From Streptomyces werraensis (lineage in GTDB: Bacteria; Actinomycetota; Actinomycetes; Streptomycetales; Streptomycetaceae): a stretch of 64,000 nt of DNA. This document shows positions 58,167 through 64,000 of this stretch, piece after piece. Position 1 is the stretch's first letter, and every line of letters starts with the position of its first letter. Position numbers and translations under genes: made by a program. The notes beneath the pieces are model-generated. The model made no database searches. It was given only the letters and a program-made list of their open reading frames with translations, and was not told the origin of the DNA. The stretch spans positions 124,001 to 188,000 of the forward strand of contig BNBX01000012.1 in the NCBI GenBank assembly GCA_014656175.1. Reading direction: 5' to 3'.

Positions 58167-59498
58167 TCAGTTCCCGTAGGCCTTGGCGGCGGCCTTCTCG
58201 AGCTCGGCCGCGGTCTTCTTCGGGTCGGACGGGTCACGCAGGAAGTCCTGGAGGATCTTCCACTCGCCGGCGCCCTTGGTGCCGCCGAAGGCGGCAGGGG
58301 CCTGGTCGGACATGTCGAAGCGGACCGAGTCGCCGGCCTTGACCAGGGACTCCGCGGTGGCGCGGGTGACGTCGTCGCCGTAGGAGGACAGGTCGAGCTT
58401 CTTGTTCGGGGAGAGGAAGCCGCCGGCCTCGGCCCAGACGGCGGCGGCCTCGGGGCTCGCCAGGTACTCGACGAGCGCCATGCCGGCCTCGCTGTTCTTG
58501 CCGTCCTTGAGGACGACGGCCGCGTCGCCGCCGCTGACCACGGGCGCCTCACCGCCGCCGACCGGCGGGAACGGGAAGAAGTTCGCGTCGGTGCCGATGG
58601 TCCGGCCGAACTGGTCCTTGGCGACGCCGGCCACGAAGTCGCCCTCGTACACCATGGCGGCCTCGGCCTTCGGTCCGAAGACCTTCTCCACCGAGCCGGG
58701 GAAGTCGGTGTTCAGGGCGCCCTTCTGGCCGCCCGCGATGAGCTGCTTGTCCTTGAACAGCTTGCCGAGGGTGGTGAGCGCGTCGACCACGGTCGGGTCG
58801 GTCCACTTGATCTCGTGGGCGGCGAGGGCGTCGTACTTCTCGGGTCCGGCCTGGGAGAGGTAGACGTTCTCGAACCAGTCCGTGAGGGTCCAGCCGTCCT
58901 GGCCGGCGACGGAGAAGGCGGCGAGCCCGGAGTCGGATATGGTCCGGCCGTTCTTCAGCATCTCGTCGTAGGTCCTGGGCTCGGCGACGCCGGCCTGCTC
59001 GAGCGCCTCGGGGCTGTACCAGACGGTCGACTTGTGGGCGGCCTTGAAGTAGAGGCCGTACAGGGTGCCGTCGACGCTGCCGTAGTTCTGCCACACCTCG
59101 GCGAAGTTGGCGCCGACGGCGGACTGCACCTTCTTGTCCAGCGGCTTCAGCCAGCCCTGATCGGCGAACTGCTTGAGCACACCGACCTGCGGGACCATCA
59201 CGACGTCGGGGGCGTTGCCGCCTTCGATCTTGCTGCCCACGACGGTGGAGACGTTGTCTCCGGTGGAGACGAACTGGGTCTTGGCGCCGGTCTTCTCGGT
59301 GAAGGCGTCGAGCACCTTCTGGAAGTTCTTCTGCTCACTGCCGGACCAGACACCGGCCACGGTGACGGTCTGGCCGCCGAGCGCCTTGTCGCCGCCGCCG
59401 GCCGCGACGGGCTCGCCGCCTCCGCAGGCGGTCGCGCCGAGCGCGAGGACGAGGGCGGTGCATCCGGCGAGCAGGGTGGTACGTCGTCGCATCATCAT
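58167..59498 (-). CDS. alpha-glucoside-type ABC substrate-binding lipoprotein (AglE type)
   Basis: A 443-residue binding protein. Lipobox LGATACGG after MRRRTTLLAGCTALVLA. GVWSGSEQKNFQKVLDAF, NAPDVVMVPQVGVLKQF and WTLTDWFENVYLSQAG resemble AglE. Three ATGs in a row begin the gene (59498 used). It stands between the GH13 and the permeases. The ligand is probably maltose or another alpha-glucoside. Confidence 0.88.
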   Translation of the reverse strand: MMMRRRTTLLAGCTALVLALGATACGGGEPVAAGGGDKALGGQTVTVAGVWSGSEQKNFQKVLDAFTEKTGAKTQFVSTGDNVSTVVGSKIEGGNAPDVVMVPQVGVLKQFADQGWLKPLDKKVQSAVGANFAEVWQNYGSVDGTLYGLYFKAAHKSTVWYSPEALEQAGVAEPRTYDEMLKNGRTISDSGLAAFSVAGQDGWTLTDWFENVYLSQAGPEKYDALAAHEIKWTDPTVVDALTTLGKLFKDKQLIAGGQKGALNTDFPGSVEKVFGPKAEAAMVYEGDFVAGVAKDQFGRTIGTDANFFPFPPVGGGEAPVVSGGDAAVVLKDGKNSEAGMALVEYLASPEAAAVWAEAGGFLSPNKKLDLSSYGDDVTRATAESLVKAGDSVRFDMSDQAPAAFGGTKGAGEWKILQDFLRDPSDPKKTAAELEKAAAKAYGN

Positions 59499-59568
59499 CG
59501 ATGTCCCTTCGGGAGAACGGGGTTGGCCGGGCGTGCTTCTCGGACGGGTGTCGGCCGAGGTGTGCTTC

Positions 59569-61230
59569 TCAGGAGCCGTCGATCCACCAGGCGGCGGTGG
59601 AGCCGGGGAGTTCCCCGGGCCGGCAGGGACCGCTGGAGAGCAGCGGGGTGCCGGGGACCGGGGCGGGTACGGGCGCGGTGCCGAAGTTGACGGCGCAGAC
59701 GAGGTCGTCGCCGCGGGCGAAGGCGAGGACGCCGGGCTGGGTGTCCAGCCAGCGCAGCGTGCCCTCGCCCAACTGGTGCAGGGCGGAACGCAGTTGCAGG
59801 CCGTCTCGGTAGAGGTGCCAGGAGGAGCGGGTGTCGGCGAGGGCGCGGTGGGTGGCGTACTCGGCGAAGTACTCGGGCTGCGGCAGCCAGGGCTTGGCGC
59901 CCTCGGCGCCGGAGGTGAAGCCGAACGGCGAGGCCTGTCCGGACCAGGGCAGCGGCACCCGGCAGCCGTCGCGGATGCGGGCGCGGCTGCCGGTGCGCCG
60001 GAAGATGGGGTCGGTGAGCACGTCGTCGGGCAGGTCGACGACCTCCGGCAGACCCAGCTCCTCCCCTTGGTAGATGTACGCGGCGCCGGGCAGCGCCAGC
60101 ATCAGCAGAGCGGCGGCACGGGCGCGGGCGGCGCCGAGTCCGCTGCCCTCGGCGGGTTCGCCGTAGCGGGTGACGGTGCGCACCTGGTCGTGGTTGTTGA
60201 GGACCCAGGTGACGGTGGAGCCGGTGCCGGCGATGTCCTGCATGGCCTCGGAGATGACCTTGCGGAAGGCGTCGGCGTCCCAGGGCGCGCCGAGCAGGTC
60301 GAAGAAGAACGCCTGGTGGAGCTCGTCCGGGCGGACGTACTTGGCGTGCTCGCGGGCGGAGGGCACGGAGACCTCGCCGACCAGGAGGCGTTCGCGGCCG
60401 TCGCGGGCGGTGTACTCCTCGCACACCGCGCGCCAGTGCCGCCACACGTCGTGCACCTCGGGCTGGTTCCAGGCGAGGGGGTTGACCGAGTCGCGCGTGC
60501 GGGCGTCGGCCTCGGGGTCCGGGGAGTCGGGCAGTTCGGGGTGCTTGAAGAGTCCCGCGGCGACGTCGATGCGGAAGCCGTCGACGCCCCGGTCCAGCCA
60601 GAACCGCAGGACCTGGTCGAACTCGTCGGCGACCTCGGGGTTGCGCCAGTTCCAGTCGGGCTGCTCGGGCGTGAACATGTGCAGGTACCACTGGCCGGGG
60701 CGGCCGTCCGCCTCGGTGACGCGGGTCCAGGCGGGGCCGCCGAACATGGCGTGCCAGTTGTTGGGCGGCTCGCTGCCGTCGGGGCCGCGGCCGTCGGCGA
60801 AGTGGAAGCGGGCGCGCTCGGGGCTGCCGGGTGCGGCGGCCAGGGCCTCACGGAACCACGGGTGCTCGCTGGAGCAGTGGTTGGGCACGATGTCGAGCAG
60901 CACCCGGATGCCGAGGCGGTGGGCGGAGGCCACCAGCCGGTCGAACTCGTCGAGGTCGCCGTAGACCGGGTCGACGTCGCGGTAGTCGGCCACGTCGTAG
61001 CCGTGGTCGTGCTGGGGCGAGGGGTAGAACGGGCTGAGCCATATCCCGTCCACGCCGAGCTTTCTCAGGTACGGGAGTCCCGCCCTGACTCCGGCGAGAT
61101 CGCCGATGCCGTCCCCGGTGCTGTCCAGAAAGCTGCGGACGTACACCTGGTAGATCACCGCGTCACGCCACCAATGGTGCCTGTTCACCCCAAATGAACC
61201 TGTCTGTGAGGAGCGCTGCTTGTTATGCAT
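59569..61230 (-). CDS. GH13 alpha-glucosidase
   Basis: A 553-residue cytoplasmic hydrolase for alpha-1,4/1,6 glucosides. Conserved regions: DIVPNHCSSEHPWF (I), DGFRIDVAAGLF with the nucleophile Asp (II), LLVGEVSVP with the acid Glu (III), WVLNNHDQVR with the third Asp (IV). DWWRDAVIYQVYVRSF-like start (HWWRDAVIYQVYV) marks the oligo-alpha-glucosidase group. ATG 61230 has no clear Shine-Dalgarno, and ATG 61263 or GTG 61185-region starts are alternatives. It heads the agl-type operon. Confidence 0.85.
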   Translation of the reverse strand: MHNKQRSSQTGSFGVNRHHWWRDAVIYQVYVRSFLDSTGDGIGDLAGVRAGLPYLRKLGVDGIWLSPFYPSPQHDHGYDVADYRDVDPVYGDLDEFDRLVASAHRLGIRVLLDIVPNHCSSEHPWFREALAAAPGSPERARFHFADGRGPDGSEPPNNWHAMFGGPAWTRVTEADGRPGQWYLHMFTPEQPDWNWRNPEVADEFDQVLRFWLDRGVDGFRIDVAAGLFKHPELPDSPDPEADARTRDSVNPLAWNQPEVHDVWRHWRAVCEEYTARDGRERLLVGEVSVPSAREHAKYVRPDELHQAFFFDLLGAPWDADAFRKVISEAMQDIAGTGSTVTWVLNNHDQVRTVTRYGEPAEGSGLGAARARAAALLMLALPGAAYIYQGEELGLPEVVDLPDDVLTDPIFRRTGSRARIRDGCRVPLPWSGQASPFGFTSGAEGAKPWLPQPEYFAEYATHRALADTRSSWHLYRDGLQLRSALHQLGEGTLRWLDTQPGVLAFARGDDLVCAVNFGTAPVPAPVPGTPLLSSGPCRPGELPGSTAAWWIDGS

Positions 61231-61234
61231 GCAT

Positions 61235-61242
61235 GTTAGGTA
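61235..61242 (+). promoter_or_regulatory. GTTAGGTA motif, copy 1
   Basis: GTTAGGTA just upstream of the GH13 start, next to ATGCATGCAT. See copies at 61348 (inverted) and 62708. Confidence 0.45.
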
Positions 61243-61347
61243 GCGGTGAACAGCCGGTGTCAATGAACGTGCGTAAGCGACCGGGATGTTACGCGGTACA
61301 GGCCAGGGCGAAGGGGGGTGATTCGGACGCGAATGAGATGTGCGCGT

Positions 61348-61355
61348 TACCTAAC
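61348..61355 (-). promoter_or_regulatory. GTTAGGTA motif, copy 2 (inverted)
   Basis: TACCTAAC, reverse complement of GTTAGGTA, within GCGTTACCTAACAAG, 20 bases from the stop of the orphan binding-protein gene and about 120 bases upstream of the GH13 start on the minus strand. Confidence 0.45.
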
Positions 61356-61373
61356 AAGTAACTAGGAACGGGG

Positions 61374-62645
61374 TCAGCGGGAGGAGACGGCGGCCAGTTC
61401 CGCCGCCAGCCGGCGCACCGCGGCCTCGGGCGTCTGCCGCCCGCTCATCGCGTCGTGCACGACCGCCTGCACCACCAGGCTCACCTGGTCGTAGCGCGGG
61501 CTCTTGGGCCGCGGCGCGGCGGCCAGCACGCTCTCGCGCAGGGTCGGCAGGTACGGGAAGCGGCGGACCAGCTCCGGGTCGTCGTAGAGATCGGCCCGCA
61601 CGGGCGGCAGCGCGCCGCGGGTGAGCACCTGGCGCTGCACCCGCTCGCCGGTGAGGTACGCGAGCAGGCGGGCGGCGGAGTCGGGGTGTTCGGCGTGGGT
61701 GCTGACGGCCAGGTTGGACCCGCCGAGCACGCTGGTCCCGGGGCCGTCCGGTCCCGGCAGGGGAACGGCGCCGACCTTCCCCGCGACCTTTGAGCCCGGG
61801 GCGGAGGCGGCGACGTACGCGTAGGGCCAGTTGCGCAGGAAGAGCAGCCGGCCGTCCTGGAAGGCCCGCTTGGACTCCTCCTCCTTGTACGCCAGCGCCT
61901 CCCGCGGGATCCAGCCCTCGCGGACCCCGCGGGCCAGGAAGCCGATGCCCTTGCGGGCCGCCCGGGAGTCCACGGTGACGCGTTCGCCCTCGTCGCCGAG
62001 GATGGTGCCGCCCGCCGAGTAGACCGCCTCGGCCGCGTTCACGGTGAGCCCCTCGTAGGGGAGGAACTGGCCCGCGTAACCGTCCAGTCCGCGCGCCGGG
62101 GCCAGGGTCTTCGCGGCCCGCTCCAGTTCGGCCCAGGTGCGCGGCGGCGGGACGCCCGCCTCGTCGAGGACGTCCTTGCGGTACAGCAGCAGCCCGGCGT
62201 TGGTCACGTACGGGACGGCGTAGAGCCGGTCGTCGTAGGTGGCCGTGTCGACGACCCGGGGCAGGAACGTGTCCAGCGGGAACCGGTCGCGGGGCAGCGG
62301 GCGGATCCAGCCGGCGGCGGCGAACTCCGAGGTCCAGCTGACGTCGATGTTCAGCACGTCGAAGCGGCCGCCCTCGCCGGCCCGCAGATCGGTGATCATC
62401 TGCGCGCGGGTCTCGTCGGCGGAGTCGGGCAGTTCGACGAGGGTGACCTCCTCGCCGGGGTGGGTGCGGTTCCAGCCGTCGAGGACGGAGCCGAGGTAAC
62501 CGGTGAGGTCCCCGGCGGTGGCCAGGGTGAGCGGTCCGCGCCCGTCCCCGGGGCCCTCGTCGGCGCTCGCTCCGGAGGCGACGTAACCGGTCAGAACGAC
62601 GATCAGGACGAGAAGGCCCCTACCCGCGGCATGGATCCACCGCAT
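61374..62645 (-). CDS. orphan sugar ABC substrate-binding protein (ThuE-like)
   Basis: A 423-residue family-1 solute-binding protein. The N-terminus RWIHAAGRGLLVLIVVLTGY is a signal with no obvious lipobox (ASGASAD), so it may be secreted or membrane-anchored. LTLATAGDLTGYLGSVLDGW, FDVLNIDVSWTSEFAAAGWI and LYAVPYVTNAGLLLYRKDV are of the trehalose/maltose type. ATG 62645 follows GGAGG. No permease is adjacent, though the GH13/agl operon lies downstream on the same strand; it could feed those permeases. Confidence 0.82.
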   Translation of the reverse strand: MRWIHAAGRGLLVLIVVLTGYVASGASADEGPGDGRGPLTLATAGDLTGYLGSVLDGWNRTHPGEEVTLVELPDSADETRAQMITDLRAGEGGRFDVLNIDVSWTSEFAAAGWIRPLPRDRFPLDTFLPRVVDTATYDDRLYAVPYVTNAGLLLYRKDVLDEAGVPPPRTWAELERAAKTLAPARGLDGYAGQFLPYEGLTVNAAEAVYSAGGTILGDEGERVTVDSRAARKGIGFLARGVREGWIPREALAYKEEESKRAFQDGRLLFLRNWPYAYVAASAPGSKVAGKVGAVPLPGPDGPGTSVLGGSNLAVSTHAEHPDSAARLLAYLTGERVQRQVLTRGALPPVRADLYDDPELVRRFPYLPTLRESVLAAAPRPKSPRYDQVSLVVQAVVHDAMSGRQTPEAAVRRLAAELAAVSSR

Positions 62646-62701
62646 AGGTTCCTCCCTGTACACCGGCACCCGGGCACCCTTGCCGGGGTCAGAGGCCATG
62701 T

Positions 62702-62716
62702 ATACCCGTTAGGTAT
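62702..62716. promoter_or_regulatory. PadR operator/promoter with GTTAGGTA copy 3
   Basis: ATACC-CGTTA-GGTAT (62702-62716) is a perfect inverted repeat of the ATAC...GTAT kind known for PadR regulators, and it contains GTTAGGTA (62708-62715). It precedes a possible -10 (ATACTA, 62722-62727) of the padR-like gene by a few bases. Confidence 0.6.
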
Positions 62717-62771
62717 GGGCGATACTAGGTCCTGCGGCACATTACCCAGGAGCGCGAGGAGGAGAGCACGA

Positions 62772-63287
62772 GTGCGGCTGCCCCTCCTGGCGCTGCTCGC
62801 CCGCGGCCCGGCGCACGGTTACGAGCTCAAGCAGGACCTTGAGCAACTGCTGGGCGCCGCGTACCCTCAGCCGAACGTCGGCCAGATCTACGTCACCCTC
62901 GGCCGCCTCGAGAAGACGGGGCTGATCGAGGGCGAGGCCATCGAGCAGTCGAGCCGGCCGAACAAGAAGGTCTACCACCTCACCGAGGCCGGGCACGAGG
63001 CGCTGCGCGCCTGGTACGAGGAGACGGCGGACGAGCCGCGGGTGCGGGACGAGTTCTTCATGAAGCTGGCCCTGGCCCCGCAGACCGGTCTGGCGGACCA
63101 GATCTCCCTGATCAACCGCCAGCGCCGCCAGTATCTGAACACCATGCGGCAGCTGTCGAAACTGGCCGCCGCCGAGGACCGGGACAACCGCATCTCCCAT
63201 CTGCTGATCGAGGGCGCGATGCTGCACCTGCAGGCCGATCTCGACTGGCTGGAGCGGTGTCAGGAAGAGCTGGAGGAGCTTCGGTGA
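62772..63287 (+). CDS. PadR-family transcriptional regulator
   Basis: A 171-residue repressor. LLALLARGPAHGYELKQDLE and YVTLGRLEKTGLIEGE make the PadR winged helix; the C-terminal coiled helix is the dimer part. GTG 62772 with GGAGGAGAG upstream is chosen. It overlaps the ABC ATPase start as GTGA, a regulator-exporter pair as in LmrR or BceA-type loci. Autoregulation through 62702-62716 is likely. Confidence 0.88.
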   Translation: MRLPLLALLARGPAHGYELKQDLEQLLGAAYPQPNVGQIYVTLGRLEKTGLIEGEAIEQSSRPNKKVYHLTEAGHEALRAWYEETADEPRVRDEFFMKLALAPQTGLADQISLINRQRRQYLNTMRQLSKLAAAEDRDNRISHLLIEGAMLHLQADLDWLERCQEELEELR

Positions 63288-64000
63288 GTGAGAGCGACGC
63301 TCCCCTGCTGCGCGCCGAAGGCCTGGTCAAGACCCACCACGGCGAGGGCGCCCCGGCACACGCCGTGCGCGGCGTCGACCTGCGGGTGACCCGCGGCGAG
63401 TTCGTGGCGGTCACCGGTCCCTCGGGCGCGGGCAAGTCGACGCTGCTGCATCTGCTCGGCGGGCTCCAGCGGCCGGACGAGGGCTCCATCTGGCTGGACG
63501 GCGAGCGCGCCGACGGCTGGAGCGAGGCGCGCTGGGCGGTGGAGCGGCGGCGGCGCATCGGAATCGTCTTCCAGTTCTTCAACCTGGTCTCCGACCTGTC
63601 GGTGGCGGACAACGTGGAGCTGCCCGCGCTGCTCGCCGGGGTCCCCCCGAAGAAGGCCCGCGCCGGGCGCCGGGAACTGCTCGCCGAGCTGGGCCTCGAG
63701 GGCAAGGAGCGGAGCATGCCGGGCGAGCTGTCCGGCGGTGAGCAGCAGCGGGTCGCCCTGGCCCGGGCGCTGGTCAACCACCCTCCGCTGCTGCTGGCCG
63801 ACGAGCCCGCGGGCAGCCTGGACAGCAGGGGCACGCGTGAGGTGATGCGGCTGCTGTCCCGCTTCCACCAGCGCGGGCAGACGATCCTGCTGGTCACGCA
63901 CGACGCCCGGCTGGCGAGCGCCGCGGACCGGGTGATCTCGTTCTTCGACGGCCGGATAGCCGACGACGCCACCCTCGACGCGGGCCCGCCCCCGCGCAGG
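63284..64000 (+). CDS. ABC transporter ATPase, MacB/LolD type (continues past the edge)
   Basis: The first 239 codons are seen. Walker A GPSGAGKST, signature LSGGEQQRVALARAL, Walker B LLADEPAGSLD, H-loop LVTHDARLAS. The FQFFNLVSDLSVADNVELP loop is of the LolD/MacB group that works with FtsX-like permeases, expected downstream. GTG 63284 lies in the padR stop. Probably an efflux or lipoprotein-release system controlled by PadR. Confidence 0.9.
   Translation, partial: MSESDAPLLRAEGLVKTHHGEGAPAHAVRGVDLRVTRGEFVAVTGPSGAGKSTLLHLLGGLQRPDEGSIWLDGERADGWSEARWAVERRRRIGIVFQFFNLVSDLSVADNVELPALLAGVPPKKARAGRRELLAELGLEGKERSMPGELSGGEQQRVALARALVNHPPLLLADEPAGSLDSRGTREVMRLLSRFHQRGQTILLVTHDARLASAADRVISFFDGRIADDATLDAGPPPRR

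Overview
This 64-kb window has very high GC, start codons that are often GTG or TTG, ATGA/GTGA stop-start overlaps, and many leaderless-looking or AGGAG-led genes. Its gene set (sufRBDCSU, tkt-tal-zwf-opcA-pgl, ctaA/ctaB, lipoprotein sugar transporters, mycothiol-type maleylpyruvate isomerase-like protein) points to a Streptomyces chromosome. From memory, the order of the dap, suf, heme A and pentose-phosphate blocks resembles the core region around SCO1900-SCO1945 of S. coelicolor; I could not check this. No tRNA, rRNA, CRISPR array or intact insertion sequence was seen.

Region 1 (1-20.3 kb) is a pectin/arabinan island. A GTG-started zinc-amidase gene runs off the left edge. A minus-strand chain of tightly overlapping genes then runs from a GntR repressor (14956) down to 776: KDA/KDG-type dehydratase, IlvD-type L-arabinonate dehydratase, two sugar ABC permeases, Gfo/Idh/MocA oxidoreductase, DUF6807 protein, GH43, sugar-binding lipoprotein, remnant of a CE12 rhamnogalacturonan acetylesterase, PL1 pectate lyase, CE8 pectinesterase and an acetyl-esterase-like hydrolase. 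Next come a DinB-like protein, an MFS exporter, an unknown protein coupled to 5-dehydro-4-deoxyglucarate dehydratase (kdgD), and a divergent uronate dehydrogenase (udh). Secreted enzymes open pectin, the transporter imports fragments, and two DHDPS-family enzymes are placed to turn arabinose and galacturonate derivatives into the same product, 2-oxoglutarate semialdehyde (inference).

Region 2 (20.3-25.9 kb) is a long repeat-bearing intergenic stretch followed by a DeoR-SBP-permease-permease-zinc dehydrogenase operon typical of polyol uptake and oxidation. Region 3 (26-36 kb) holds a two-domain TerD protein, an unknown 478-aa protein, a secreted nuclease, a DUF1469/DUF3618 membrane pair, a dapA paralogue, a VOC protein with a SUKH-like tail fragment behind it, dapD, and an SMR efflux pump with its TetR regulator.

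Region 4 (36-42.6 kb) is the complete suf iron-sulfur operon, sufR-sufB-sufD-Rieske-sufC-sufS-sufU-sufT, with a CAAC-N6-GTTG operator abutting the sufR start, a DtxR-type iron box further upstream and a strong terminator. Region 5 (42.8-55.8 kb) has an ABC exporter, ctaA, a nucleotidyltransferase, an amidohydrolase, a small conserved protein, ctaB and, divergently, tkt-tal-zwf-opcA-pgl.

Region 6 (55.9-64 kb) is an alpha-glucoside ABC operon (GH13 enzyme, binding protein, two permeases, one with an inserted beta-sandwich domain), an orphan sugar-binding protein, and a PadR regulator coupled to an ABC ATPase that continues past the right edge. None of the sugar transporters encodes its own ATPase, which suggests a shared MsiK-type ATPase elsewhere.
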